From assembly GCF_014199615.1 (NCBI RefSeq), contig NZ_JACHOB010000005.1, positions 1 through 64,000 of the forward strand: a stretch of DNA of 64,000 nucleotides, given 5' to 3'. Each line of letters opens with the position of its first letter. Position 1 is the first letter of the stretch. Source of the stretch: Parvularcula dongshanensis (lineage in GTDB: Bacteria > Pseudomonadota > Alphaproteobacteria > Caulobacterales > Parvularculaceae). Below, in pieces: positions 25,955 to 34,899 of this stretch. The notes below the pieces were generated by a model that was not told where the DNA came from, made no database searches, and saw only the letters and a program-made list of their open reading frames with translations. A program made the translations under genes and the position numbers.

Positions 25955-27330
25955 CCGCCTGCCCTCAAGGTCTCGATAGCTCTAACCTGATCGCGTCGAT
26001 GCAGATTGCAATCGGTACTGTCTGGCGTCTCTTCGAGTAGGCTTGTCCATCGGCCTAGAGCCTATCCATCGGGACTATGTTTCAGAGCCAGAGCTCTTCC
26101 TACGTGGAATGCGGTTCGACGATAGGCAACGTGTTCAAACCTCCGAACCGGTCGTCCGAACTACGTGATTTTCGCCACCGAAATGACCGTCCTAGGCTTT
26201 CTCGAACCGCTTCTGGCGATATCAGAGCAACGTCTGTGCACCAACAGTATTCGTAGATTCTTCAGATCGGTGTGCTACCCCTCGCTTCTGAGCCAAAAAT
26301 GGTCCAGACGCTGACGGGCGTCTGGACCAGTAAAGCCGCAAATGACGGGAGGTCGATCGCGGCAAGCGGTAAGTGCGTCCTCGAATACTACGATGAACCC
26401 GAATGACTGGTCCATGTGCTGCAATCCTTTACAGCAGAAGGTTCCTGCACGCTCGAACTGTCCGACGTTCAGGAACTACAGCGCCACTGTCGCAAGAGAA
26501 GAGCGAAAGCCGCTGCACGTTGTCGTGCAGGACGTCATAGAGATCGATCTAACAACTGCTCGCGGACCCCGGACTGCTGTCGCTCGCTCGCGACGACGCA
26601 ACGAAAAGCATGAACCCGTTTTCGTAGCGGAAATCAGGGAGAGTACCCCCAGGCAAGCACCGGCCGGGCAGGGGCCGTATTCGTCAGTCACCGAACCGTT
26701 GGCGTTGGCATATCGCCATTTGATCGCAGGGACAGAGAAGCTCAACGGCTGGGTAAAATGCATCTGGCGACGCAAAGATCAGAGATCAGTATCTCAGCAG
26801 TCTTCGCAGCGCCTCTCGACGTCTCGATCCGAAGATGGATCATGCTGACCTCGATCTTTGTAATGATAAGATCGAAGGTACTTGGAGGAAGCGCGCTGAA
26901 CGGGACCTATGCGGTCCCGCTGCGCCGGCGATTTCGTGCCTGAACCGCCTACGGACCGCTACCGTTGCGCTCGGGTCTGGCGATCCTGGCGTAGTCACGC
27001 TCCGTATGCCTATGACTGGGCTCAAGCTTGGCTTCATGCAATCACTGCCAACCTGCGTTGAGCAGAGTGGGGTTCGCTAGCCGTGCCGATCGGCCTGCAA
27101 GCTAAGTACATACCGACCGCGCCCCGGGCGGCGGTGGTTTCGAGGAGTCTCTCACAGGCAAGGTCGCTCGGGCCAATGTGCGGCAAGCTAGTCACTCTGA
27201 CTGTCATCGGCCCGCAGGCGGCCTGGAAACCGGCTTTAGGAAGCGGCAAGGTGCCGCCACGACTACCGAAGGCCTACTGCGCGATGATCGCACAATCTAT
27301 GTTGTCGAAAACGATCCCGAGCGTAGCTTG
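25955..27330. other. Gene-free stretch with decayed coding remains
   Basis: Nearly 1.4 kb is less GC-rich than its surroundings and shows no convincing gene in six frames. A short open stretch 26299-26406 (VQTLTGVWTSKAAN, 35 residues) continues loosely in another frame after its stop (LVHVLQSFTAEGSCTLELSD), as expected of a frameshifted old gene. No family could be recognised. A strong 12-bp inverted repeat is at 26300-26329. No IS ends or tRNA were seen. Confidence 0.45.
26300..26329 (-). terminator. Perfect 12-bp hairpin followed by T-run on the minus strand
   Basis: TGGTCCAGACGC at 26300-26311 pairs perfectly with GCGTCTGGACCA at 26318-26329 across a six-base loop. On the minus strand the stem is followed by TTTTTGG, the layout of an intrinsic terminator. 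No minus-strand gene is present upstream of it now, which fits gene loss in this stretch. Confidence 0.4.
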
Positions 27331-27819
27331 GTGAAGACGCTCGTTGTCATCGGGCCGTCCGGTTGCGGCAAGACCACCATAGGCACGCGCGCGGCGGAGA
27401 TCGCCGGCGTGCCGTTCTTCGAAGGCGACGCCTATCATTCCGAAGCCGCCGTCGAGAAGATGAGCGAGGGTGGCGCGCTGACGAACGAAGAGCGGCTGCC
27501 GTGGATCGCGCGCATCGGTAAAGCCATCGCGGCGGAAGCGCCCGACAAGGCCGTCCTTGCGTGCTCCGCGTTGAACCTGACGATCCGGGCCGCGCTCCGC
27601 ACCGCGCTGCCCGGAGAGATCGGCTTCGTCTTGCTGGACGTTCCCCCCGAAGAGTTGCGACGGCGCCTCACGCAGCGACAGCATCACTTCGCCGGTGCGG
27701 CGATGCTGGAATCCCAGATCGCCGCGATGGACAAGATGACCGATGTGGACCGGGTGGACGGCACCAAGCCGCCCAAGGCCGTCGCGAAGCGCGTGGCGCG
27801 CCTCGTCGACGACCTTTGA
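27331..27819 (+). CDS. gntK: Gluconokinase (GntK/thermoresistant type)
   Basis: The protein has 162 residues from a GTG at 27331; upstream in-frame sequence is not family-like. A P-loop GPSGCGKTTIG starts near residue 8, followed by FFEGDAYHS, the substrate aspartate region typical of gluconate kinases, then LTNEERLPWI and CSALNLTIRAAL. It phosphorylates D-gluconate to 6-phosphogluconate, feeding the Entner-Doudoroff or pentose phosphate route. The length agrees with the family (about 160-175). It converges on pdhC, with only three bases between the stops. Confidence 0.88.
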   Translation: MKTLVVIGPSGCGKTTIGTRAAEIAGVPFFEGDAYHSEAAVEKMSEGGALTNEERLPWIARIGKAIAAEAPDKAVLACSALNLTIRAALRTALPGEIGFVLLDVPPEELRRRLTQRQHHFAGAAMLESQIAAMDKMTDVDRVDGTKPPKAVAKRVARLVDDL

Positions 27820-27822
27820 GGG

Positions 27823-29274
27823 TCAGAGCAGCATCGATGCGGGCGCCTCGACGAAGCGCTTGAAGACCGAGATGAACTCGGCACCGATCGCACCGTCTAC
27901 GACGCGGTGGTCGCAGGTCATCGTTACGGTCATCATCACCCGTGGCACTACCTGACCGCCGCGCACGACGGCGCGTTCTTCCGCCGTGCCGACCGACAGG
28001 ATCGCGCCCTGCGGCTGGTTCACGATGGAGCTGAAGCTCTTGATGCCGAACATACCGAGGTTCGAGACCGAGAACGTGCCGCCTTGGTACTCCTCGGGCT
28101 TGAGCTTCTTCGAGCGCGCGCGGCCTGCGAGGTCGCGGACTTCCTCCGAGATCTGCTTCAGGCCCTTGGTCTCGGCCTTCCAGACGATCGGGGTGATCAG
28201 GCCGCCGTCGATCGCGACCGCGACGCCAATGTCGGCATGCTTGTGCCGAAGGATCGCCTCGTCCGTGTAGCTGGCGTTCGCGCCGGGCACCGCCATCAAC
28301 GCCTGGGCCGCTGCCTTCACCACGAAGTCGTTCACCGAGATCTTGTAGTAGCCTGGTTCGCCCTTTGCCGGTGCCGCGGCGTTGAGCTGTTCGCGCGCAG
28401 CCATGAGCGCCGTCAGCTCGCAGTCCACTGTCAGCGGGAAGTGCGGTACCTCCTGGAAGCTTTGGGTGAGGCGGCGCGCGATCGTCTTGCGCATGCCGTC
28501 GTTCTTGATCTGATCGTAGCCCTCGGCCGGGTACAGCCGCTCGTCGACGCCGGTCGCGGGCGTGCGGATCGGCGAGGGAGACGGCGCGCCCGCGCTCGGT
28601 GCTTTCTTAGTCGGCCCTTCCTTCAGCGCCTTTTCCACATCGCGACGCACGATCCGGCCATGGGGACCGGTACCTTGAACGCCCGAGAGATCGACGCCTT
28701 CGTTCTTCGCAATGCGCTTTGCGAGCGGGGACGCCATCACGCGACCCCCCTGCCCTTGCTGCGCTGGACGCCCGCTGGCGCCGTTCGTGACGGAGGTATG
28801 AGAGGACGCCTCGTTGCCGCCGCCCGAACCGTAGGACGATCGCACGGCTTCGCTCGATCGGCCTTCCTGACTGACCGGACCGGTATCGCCCTCTGCGGTC
28901 GGCGTCCCGGCGCCGGCGGCGGCCATGGGCTCGGTCGAGCCTTTGCCTTCGCCGCTGTCGGTCGTCGCTTGCGGCTTCGGCTCCGCGGCCGTCCCGCCGA
29001 GGGCGTTCTCATCGATGTCGCTGGCGCTTTCGCCTTCTTCGAGCAGCACGGCGATCGGCGCGTTCACCTTCACGCCCTCCGTGCCCTCCTCGACCAGGAT
29101 CTTCCCGATCGTCCCCTCGTCGACCGCCTCGACCTCCATCGTCGCCTTGTCGGTCTCGATCTCGGCGATCACGTCGCCTGAGGCGACCGCGTCGCCTTCC
29201 TTCTTCAGCCACTTCGACAACGTCCCCTCCTCCATGGTCGGGGACAGGGCGGGCATCAATACGGGGATCGGCAA
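27823..29274 (-). CDS. pdhC: Pyruvate dehydrogenase E2, dihydrolipoamide acetyltransferase
   Basis: The protein has 483 residues using a TTG start at 29274, placed by the site GGAG eight bases upstream and by the family start [12 protein letters not shown]. The lipoyl domain has its lysine in ETDKATMEV (about residue 43). An Ala/Glu/Gly-rich linker is followed by the subunit-binding domain ([18 protein letters not shown]) and the catalytic core ending with [14 protein letters not shown]2 passes acetyl groups to CoA. The first 96 codons and 83 upstream bases belong to a perfect 370-bp repeat shared with pdhB. Confidence 0.95.
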   Translation of the reverse strand: MPIPVLMPALSPTMEEGTLSKWLKKEGDAVASGDVIAEIETDKATMEVEAVDEGTIGKILVEEGTEGVKVNAPIAVLLEEGESASDIDENALGGTAAEPKPQATTDSGEGKGSTEPMAAAGAGTPTAEGDTGPVSQEGRSSEAVRSSYGSGGGNEASSHTSVTNGASGRPAQQGQGGRVMASPLAKRIAKNEGVDLSGVQGTGPHGRIVRRDVEKALKEGPTKKAPSAGAPSPSPIRTPATGVDERLYPAEGYDQIKNDGMRKTIARRLTQSFQEVPHFPLTVDCELTALMAAREQLNAAAPAKGEPGYYKISVNDFVVKAAAQALMAVPGANASYTDEAILRHKHADIGVAVAIDGGLITPIVWKAETKGLKQISEEVRDLAGRARSKKLKPEEYQGGTFSVSNLGMFGIKSFSSIVNQPQGAILSVGTAEERAVVRGGQVVPRVMMTVTMTCDHRVVDGAIGAEFISVFKRFVEAPASMLL

Positions 29275-29357
29275 GACTAAACTCCGGAACAACCAGGCTT
29301 CGCCGCGCTGACTACCACGATGCGACACAGCAGCAACGCCTATGAGACAGAGCGGCC
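28988..29357. repeat. 370-bp perfect direct repeat, copy A (pdhC 5' end)
   Basis: This segment is identical base for base, as read by eye, to 31484-31853 (offset 2496). It covers the lipoyl domain of pdhC, its TTG start and ribosome binding site, the 65-base spacer and the last six codons of the upstream DUF805 gene. The flanks on both sides differ at once (G versus A before, C versus G after). Confidence 0.93.
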
Positions 29358-29807
29358 CTTCTCCGCGGCTCGTCCGGAGATGGCGTAGAGCCAGACGAGA
29401 TGAATCGGCAGGAAGATCAGGACCGTCGAGAAACCGCCCATTCCCGACGCCGTCAGGTCACGGTCGACGGTGTGCGGCGGGGTACCGTCGAACAGGGCGG
29501 CCCATCCGCCCTCCGACGCGGCGTACTCCCCGAGGAAGAAGGCGAAGCCGACGGCGTAGAAGACGTAGAAGACGAGGTTCCAGGCGCCCCGCCGCTCCAT
29601 GTCGTGCATTCGCCGCCAGGGCAGCGCGACGAAGAGCGGCCAGGCGACCAGGAGCCAGAACGCGGTGCTGACGGCCGCGTTGTTCGCGCGATCTGCGAGT
29701 GCGGCCAGCACGACGAATGGCACGAAGCACCACAAGAAGAGGGCCTTGCGCCCGACCCGGCCGCGGGGCGAGACGTAGAACCGAAGTGCCGCCGCGAGAC
29801 GCTCCAC
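29340..29807 (-). CDS. DUF805 membrane protein
   Basis: The protein has 155 residues and starts at a GTG immediately after the stop of the preceding gene. It shows the DUF805 layout: a short head [17 protein letters not shown], several hydrophobic helices, and [12 protein letters not shown], which corresponds to the family motif RRLHDxGxSGWW. The function of the family is unknown. Its last six codons (GRSVS and stop) lie inside the 370-bp repeat and recur before pdhB. It sits between pdhB and pdhC in one transcription unit. Confidence 0.82.
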   Translation of the reverse strand: MERLAAALRFYVSPRGRVGRKALFLWCFVPFVVLAALADRANNAAVSTAFWLLVAWPLFVALPWRRMHDMERRGAWNLVFYVFYAVGFAFFLGEYAASEGGWAALFDGTPPHTVDRDLTASGMGGFSTVLIFLPIHLVWLYAISGRAAEKGRSVS

Positions 29808-30329
29808 TCAGTCCGCGAAGCCGCGTCCGCCGAGCAGCGGATCGTTGCCGAAGCGGTTCTCCGCTGGCTTCCCGCGCAGCACGGCGAAGGCGAGGTACTC
29901 GAAGATCCATGTCAGCAGCATGATCAGTCCGAGCCAGCCGAGCGGCGACGCCTTCACCATGTTGGCAAGGTAGGCTCGCTGCTCGATGCGGGTCATGCCC
30001 TGCATCTCCTGCGTGAACTCCTGCGCGGTCCCGTCATAGGCCCCCATCGCTCCGGTGAAGGCGATGCCGATGCCGACGATGCCCAACAGGGGGACGAGGA
30101 CTTGCCACCACCCGCTGAGGCCCAGGTCGTGAAGACGCCGCACCGGCACCGCGACGAATGAGGGCCAGAGGTAGAAGAGGCTGATCGCCGTATTCAGGAG
30201 CGCGAATAGGCCACCCCTGGGCAGCACCAACGGCAGCAACACCGTCAGTGCGAGCCAGGGCAGCAGGAAACCGAGAACGAAACCCTTCCGGCTGATCCGG
30301 CCGTTCGGATTGAACAGGAAGTCGAACAC
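29808..30329 (-). CDS. DUF805 membrane protein
   Basis: The protein has 173 residues from the GTG at 30329 (VFDFLFNPNGRISRKGF); a longer reading would overlap the end of pdhB with unrelated sequence. It has the DUF805 motif VRRLHDLGLSGWWQ near the middle and four predicted membrane helices. It is a tandem paralogue of the next gene and directly adjoins it. It follows pdhB by 19 bases, so it is probably co-transcribed. The function is unknown. Confidence 0.85.
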   Translation of the reverse strand: MFDFLFNPNGRISRKGFVLGFLLPWLALTVLLPLVLPRGGLFALLNTAISLFYLWPSFVAVPVRRLHDLGLSGWWQVLVPLLGIVGIGIAFTGAMGAYDGTAQEFTQEMQGMTRIEQRAYLANMVKASPLGWLGLIMLLTWIFEYLAFAVLRGKPAENRFGNDPLLGGRGFAD

Positions 30330-30348
30330 GGTCCCCGATCCTCGCAGG

Positions 30349-31770
30349 CTAGAGGTACATGACCTTCTTGACCGCCTCGATGACACGATTCGCGTCAGGC
30401 AAGCTCATCGCTTCGAGGTTGGCGGCGTAGGGCAGCGGCACGTCCTTCTGCGTCACCCGGGCGGGCGGCGCGTCGAGGTAGTCGAAAGCCGCGTCGACGA
30501 CACGCCAAGCGACCTCGGAACCCACACCCATCGGCGCCCAGCTCTCTTCGACGGTGACCAGGCGGTTCGTCTTCTGGACACTCTTGACGATGGTCTCAGT
30601 GTCCATCGGACGGATCGTGCGAAGGTCGACGACCTCCGCGTCGATACCCTCGTTCGCCAGCTGCTCTGCGGCGGCGAGCGCGAACATCATGCCACGGGCG
30701 TAGGAGACGATCGTCACGTCCTTGCCTTCGCGCGCGACCTTGGCCTTGCCGATCGGCAAGATGAAGTCGTCGCCGAACTCGGACGGGTCCGGCACCTGGC
30801 CGGTCTCGCCGTAGAGAAGCTCGTGCTCCAGGAAGACGACCGGGTTCGGGTTGCGGATGGCGGCCTTGAGGAGGCCCTTCGCGTCGACGGCGCTGTAGGG
30901 CGCGACGACGAGGAGGCCGGGCACGTGGCCGTACCACGGCGCGTAGTCCTGGCTGTGCTGTGCGGCGACACGCGACGCCGCGGCGTTGGGCCCGCGGAAG
31001 ACGATGGGGCAGCCCATCTGACCGCCTGACATGTAGCGGGTCTTCGCGGCCGAGTTGATGATGTGGTCGATCGCCTGCATCGCGAAGTTGAACGTCATGA
31101 ACTCGACGATGGGCTTGAGCCCAGCGAAGGCCGCGCCGACGCCCAGGCCCGCAAAGCCGTACTCGGTGATCGGCGTGTCGACCACGCGTTCGGGCCCGAA
31201 CTCCTGCAGCAGCTCGCGGGTCACCTTGTAGGCGCCCTGATACTCCGCGACCTCTTCGCCCATCACGAAGACGGCCTCGTCGCGGCGCATCTCCTCAGCC
31301 ATGGCGTCGCGCAGGGCGTCGCGGACCGTGATGTCCATCATCTTGGTGCCCTCGGGCACTTCGGGGCCGACCGCGGCGGCGGGTGCGTTTTCGGGCGTCT
31401 CGGCGACCGTGCCGCCCGACTCTGGCTTGCCGCTTCCCTCGCCTTCGTTCTCCTGCGTGACCGGTTCCGGCTCGCTGCCGGTAGCCGTCCCGCCGAGGGC
31501 GTTCTCATCGATGTCGCTGGCGCTTTCGCCTTCTTCGAGCAGCACGGCGATCGGCGCGTTCACCTTCACGCCCTCCGTGCCCTCCTCGACCAGGATCTTC
31601 CCGATCGTCCCCTCGTCGACCGCCTCGACCTCCATCGTCGCCTTGTCGGTCTCGATCTCGGCGATCACGTCGCCTGAGGCGACCGCGTCGCCTTCCTTCT
31701 TCAGCCACTTCGACAACGTCCCCTCCTCCATGGTCGGGGACAGGGCGGGCATCAATACGGGGATCGGCAA
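30349..31770 (-). CDS. pdhB: Pyruvate dehydrogenase E1 beta subunit with N-terminal lipoyl domain
   Basis: The protein has 473 residues from a TTG at 31770, the same start context as pdhC. A lipoyl domain (lysine about residue 43 in ETDKATMEV) is followed by an acidic linker and, from about residue 135, the transketolase-like E1-beta domain ([48 protein letters not shown]). The fused lipoyl domain is common in alphaproteobacterial PdhB. With PdhA it decarboxylates pyruvate. The first 95 codons are identical in DNA to pdhC. Confidence 0.95.
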   Translation of the reverse strand: MPIPVLMPALSPTMEEGTLSKWLKKEGDAVASGDVIAEIETDKATMEVEAVDEGTIGKILVEEGTEGVKVNAPIAVLLEEGESASDIDENALGGTATGSEPEPVTQENEGEGSGKPESGGTVAETPENAPAAAVGPEVPEGTKMMDITVRDALRDAMAEEMRRDEAVFVMGEEVAEYQGAYKVTRELLQEFGPERVVDTPITEYGFAGLGVGAAFAGLKPIVEFMTFNFAMQAIDHIINSAAKTRYMSGGQMGCPIVFRGPNAAASRVAAQHSQDYAPWYGHVPGLLVVAPYSAVDAKGLLKAAIRNPNPVVFLEHELLYGETGQVPDPSEFGDDFILPIGKAKVAREGKDVTIVSYARGMMFALAAAEQLANEGIDAEVVDLRTIRPMDTETIVKSVQKTNRLVTVEESWAPMGVGSEVAWRVVDAAFDYLDAPPARVTQKDVPLPYAANLEAMSLPDANRVIEAVKKVMYL

Positions 31771-31853
31771 GACTAAACTCCGGAACAACCAGGCTTCGCC
31801 GCGCTGACTACCACGATGCGACACAGCAGCAACGCCTATGAGACAGAGCGGCC
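31484..31853. repeat. 370-bp perfect direct repeat, copy B (pdhB 5' end)
   Basis: Identical to 28988-29357. Here the segment that encodes the last six codons of a DUF805 gene (GRSVS and stop on the minus strand) lies in noncoding sequence upstream of pdhB. This suggests copy B was derived from the pdhC side, although the reverse is not excluded. Confidence 0.93.
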
Positions 31854-31965
31854 GTCCGAGTTTAGTTCGAATGCCCCCGGCGGTCGTAACGGGAGTTTGA
31901 ACTTCGCGCGATATCGTGCTAAAACGCAAGCAATCACTGAGTAGCTTTCAAACGGAGTACGATTT

Positions 31966-32109
31966 ATGGATAGAGCATTTACCGCCGCTGCCGCCGCCCT
32001 CGTCGCCACATTCATGTTGGCATGGGTTTCAGCTAAAGAGGACGCGGTCGCCAATCCTAACGAACCTGTCCAAACCCTAGCGCAGACCGTCGCGACGAAC
32101 GACATCTGA
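31966..32109 (+). CDS. Small hypothetical exported peptide
   Basis: The frame encodes 47 residues: a basic start MDRAF, a hydrophobic Ala-rich segment (about residues 6-22, ending WVSA), then a short polar tail rich in Asn, Glu and Thr. A good ribosome binding site (ACGGAG, about ten bases) precedes the ATG. The form is that of a signal peptide plus a short mature peptide. No family is recognised. It lies alone between the pdhB promoter region and the next gene. Confidence 0.5.
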   Translation: MDRAFTAAAAALVATFMLAWVSAKEDAVANPNEPVQTLAQTVATNDI

Positions 32110-32247
32110 ATATAGCGGTTCTTGAGTAATACTTTTTCAGTCGAATTATACGGCATGTAAGCAGCGTCAGCTATAGGCGCTGCCACCTCTTGAAGATCTA
32201 GGGTTCGGATCCCACCTCCTTATCGACTAACGATGAAAGGAGTCGCT

Positions 32248-32607
32248 GTGACCGATCCCACCCTTAGTGCCGACCGCGAACTCGCCGAACGGCGAGAGGA
32301 CGAGCGCGGCAAGGTCACGGCGATCTGGGTGCTCTACCTGGTCGCGCTGTTCACCGGCCTCACTCTCGTCATCGGCGCCGTGCTGGCCTACGTCTTCCGT
32401 GGCAACGCGCCCGACTGGCTCCGCGACCACTACGACAAGCAGATCGCCATCTTCTGGTGGGGCGTCTTCTGGGTCGTGGTCGGCACGCTCACCATCCCGG
32501 TCTTCGGCATCGGCGTCGTCATACTCGGTCTGAGCTGGCTCTGGGTGCTGATCCGTTCGGTCCAGGGGCTCACCCGGGTCAACGAAGGCAGAGCCTTCCG
32601 GAAGTGA
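32248..32607 (+). CDS. DUF4870-like small membrane protein
   Basis: The protein has 119 residues from the GTG at 32248, chosen because AAAGGAG lies just ahead of it; an ATG at 32233 would cover that site. Three hydrophobic segments are visible (VLYLVALFTGLTLVIGAVLA, FWWGVFWVVVGTLTIPVFG, VVILGLSWLWVLI), and the polar segment NAPDWLRDHYDKQ between the first two is typical of DUF4870-related proteins. The function is unknown. The ABC-F gene follows after 23 bases containing a strong hairpin. Confidence 0.75.
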   Translation: MTDPTLSADRELAERREDERGKVTAIWVLYLVALFTGLTLVIGAVLAYVFRGNAPDWLRDHYDKQIAIFWWGVFWVVVGTLTIPVFGIGVVILGLSWLWVLIRSVQGLTRVNEGRAFRK

Positions 32608-32611
32608 CCGT

Positions 32612-32630
32612 GGGGGGCTAGCTGCCCCCC
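32612..32630. promoter_or_regulatory. G/C hairpin directly abutting the ABC-F start codon
   Basis: GGGGGGC at 32612-32618 pairs with GCCCCCC at 32624-32630 over a five-base loop, and the ATG begins at the next base. The only possible ribosome binding site for the ABC-F gene is the G-run, which is inside the stem. It could dampen initiation or terminate the upstream transcript. Confidence 0.45.
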
Positions 32631-34526
32631 ATGCTTAACATCAACGACCTGACCTATCGGATCGAAGGGCGCACGCTCTTCGATCAGGCCACCGCCCAGA
32701 TCGCGGACGGCTGGAAGGTCGGCTTCACCGGGCGGAACGGCACCGGCAAGTCCACCCTGTTCCGCCTCATCCGCGACGAGATCGCCGCCGATGGCGGCAG
32801 CGTCACCTTGCGTGAAGGCCGCCGTCTCGGCTTCGTGGCGCAGGAGGCGCCCGCCTCCCAGGCCAGCCTTCTCGACACTGTCCTCGCCGCCGACACGGAG
32901 CGCACGAGCCTCCTCTCGCGGGCGGAGACCGAGACCGACGGGCACGAGATCGCCCGGATCCAGACCCGCCTGGCCGACATCGACGCCTACTCCGCCGAGG
33001 CGCGGGCGGCGAGCGTTCTGTCGGGCCTGGGCTTCGGCCACGAGGATCAGGGCCGTGCTTGCGCCGAGTTCTCGGGCGGCTGGCGAATGCGCGTCGCCCT
33101 GGCGGGCGTCCTCTTCGCCCAGCCGGACCTCCTGCTGCTCGACGAGCCGACCAACTACCTGGACCTCGAAGGCGCGGTCTGGCTCGAGAGCTACCTCAGG
33201 CGATATCCCTACACCGCCATCGTCATCAGCCACGACCGCGGCCTCCTCAACCGTTCGGTCAGCCACATCCTGGCGCTGGAGCACGGCAAACTGTCCATTC
33301 AGCCCGGCACCTACGACGAGTACGCGCAGCGCCGCGTCGAGCAGCGGCGCCTCGCCACCGCGCAGGCCGCCAGCGTCGAGGCGCAGCGGGCGCACATGCA
33401 GGCCTTCGTCGACCGCTTCCGCGCCAAGGCGTCGAAGGCGCGTCAGGCGCAAAGCCGTCTCAAGGCGCTCGAGAAGTTGCAGACGGTGGACATCCCCGTC
33501 GCGGAGCGGACGATCCCCTTCGTCTTCCCGGACCCGAAGCCTGCCATGGCCCCGCCCCTCGTTCGGCTCGCCGAAGCGACGCTCGGCTACGGCGACACGG
33601 TTGTCCTTCGGAAGCTGAACCTGCGCGTCGACGAGGACGATCGCATCGCCATCCTCGGCGCGAACGGTCAGGGCAAATCGACGCTGGTGAAGGCGATCGC
33701 GGGGCGGCTGAGCCCGCTCGACGGCCACGTCTACAAGCACAAGAAGCTGAAGGTCGCCTACTTCGCCCAGCACCAAGTCGACGAGCTGAAGCCGAAGCGG
33801 AGCGCCTACGATCACGTGCGCGAGCTTATGCCGGACGGCACGGAAGCCGAAGTCCGAGCCAGGACGGCGCAGATCGGCTTCGGCCCCGACAAGGCGGACA
33901 CGGCGGTCGAGAAGCTGTCAGGCGGCGAGAAGGCGCGGCTCCTCTTCGGCCTCATCGCCTTCGACGGCCCCCACATGATGATCCTCGACGAGCCGACCAA
34001 CCACCTCGACATCGACAGCCGCGACGCGCTGATCGAGGCGCTGGCCGAGTATCAGGGCGCCGTCCTCCTCATCACCCACGACGCGCACATCGCCGAGGCG
34101 ACGGCGGACAGGCTATGGGAGGTAAAGGACGGCGCGGTGACGCCCTTCGACGGCGACATCACCGACTACCGGGACCGGGTCCTCGCGGCGAACAGGACGG
34201 CGGCGAGCGACCGGTCGTCCGAGGCGAAGGCAGACGACCGCACAAGTCAGAAGGACGCTCGCCGCGCCGCAGCCGAGCGCAGGAAGTCCCTCCAGCCGCT
34301 TAAGGACAAGGTTCGCGCCGCGGAGCGCCGCATGGAGGAAGCCGAAGCAAGGATCGCCAAGATCGACGAGGCGCTTGCCGAACCGGGACTGTTCGACCGC
34401 GACATCGATCGGGCGACTGAGCTCTCCAAGACCCGCGCGCGGACGTCCGAAGCGCTCGCGGAGGCAGAGGAGGACTGGCTCGCAGCGTCCGAGACCTACG
34501 AGGCCGAGATGGCCGCTGCGGAGTGA
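32631..34526 (+). CDS. ABC-F family ATPase (YheS/Uup-like ribosome-associated)
   Basis: The protein has 631 residues with two ABC cassettes and no membrane segment. Cassette 1 has Walker A GRNGTGKST (about residue 35), signature FSGGWRMRVAL and Walker B LLLLDEPTNYLDL. The linker is rich in Arg/Gln/Ala (residues 225-290), as in ABC-F proteins that reach the ribosomal E site. Cassette 2 has GANGQGKST, LSGGEKARLL and MMILDEPTNHLDI. A charged coiled-coil tail covers about residues 535-631. It likely helps stalled ribosomes. Its start codon is fused to a strong hairpin. Confidence 0.93.
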   Translation: MLNINDLTYRIEGRTLFDQATAQIADGWKVGFTGRNGTGKSTLFRLIRDEIAADGGSVTLREGRRLGFVAQEAPASQASLLDTVLAADTERTSLLSRAETETDGHEIARIQTRLADIDAYSAEARAASVLSGLGFGHEDQGRACAEFSGGWRMRVALAGVLFAQPDLLLLDEPTNYLDLEGAVWLESYLRRYPYTAIVISHDRGLLNRSVSHILALEHGKLSIQPGTYDEYAQRRVEQRRLATAQAASVEAQRAHMQAFVDRFRAKASKARQAQSRLKALEKLQTVDIPVAERTIPFVFPDPKPAMAPPLVRLAEATLGYGDTVVLRKLNLRVDEDDRIAILGANGQGKSTLVKAIAGRLSPLDGHVYKHKKLKVAYFAQHQVDELKPKRSAYDHVRELMPDGTEAEVRARTAQIGFGPDKADTAVEKLSGGEKARLLFGLIAFDGPHMMILDEPTNHLDIDSRDALIEALAEYQGAVLLITHDAHIAEATADRLWEVKDGAVTPFDGDITDYRDRVLAANRTAASDRSSEAKADDRTSQKDARRAAAERRKSLQPLKDKVRAAERRMEEAEARIAKIDEALAEPGLFDRDIDRATELSKTRARTSEALAEAEEDWLAASETYEAEMAAAE

Positions 34527-34623
34527 CGAGTTCGTGTGTTGCTCGGCGCGACGGCGCCAGCTTGTTGCCGAGGGTACTGCGCCCGCTTAGATGAATGGCG
34601 GGTAACGAAGGGAGCAATCCACC

Positions 34624-34848
34624 ATGAAGAAGCAAATGGCCGTCACCACCCTGGCGGCGCTGCTCGGTCTCGGCGTCCTTGCCGGCTGCGGTGAACGCGA
34701 CGAGCCGATCGAAGAGAACGCTGAGGAACTTGGCGACAGCATCGAAGACGGCGTCGACGAGATCGGCGACGAGATGGACGAAGCCGGCGACGACCTCGAA
34801 GACTCGATGGACGACGCCGAAGACGAGCTGAACGATCCGGGCCACTAA
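34624..34848 (+). CDS. Small acidic lipoprotein
   Basis: The protein has 74 residues and a lipobox LAGC (cysteine about 23) after a short hydrophobic signal. The mature part is almost entirely Asp/Glu with repeated hydrophobic heptad-like positions (EELGDSIEDGVDEIGDEMDE). A good ribosome binding site (AAGGGAG) precedes it and an intrinsic terminator follows, so it is a single-gene unit. Entericidin-like or stress-related small lipoproteins have this form, but no function can be given. Confidence 0.75.
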   Translation: MKKQMAVTTLAALLGLGVLAGCGERDEPIEENAEELGDSIEDGVDEIGDEMDEAGDDLEDSMDDAEDELNDPGH

Positions 34849-34870
34849 GCTCAGATCGACCTCGGACTGA

Positions 34871-34899
34871 CGCCCCGGAGCCCCCTCCGGGGCGTTTTT
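34871..34899 (+). terminator. Intrinsic terminator after the small lipoprotein
   Basis: CGCCCCGGAG (34871-34880) pairs with CTCCGGGGCG (34885-34894) over a four-C loop and is followed by TTTTT. It ends the plus-strand transcript just before the convergent lolD gene. Confidence 0.9.

Noticed and set aside
26299-26406. Possible 35-residue gene covering the 12-bp hairpin
   Set aside because: No ribosome binding site and no family; treated as part of the decayed stretch.
32150-32215. tRNA-like segment with a GGGTTCGGATCCC T-arm-like sequence
   Set aside because: The acceptor, D and anticodon stems cannot be formed, so it is neither an intact tRNA nor a clear fragment.
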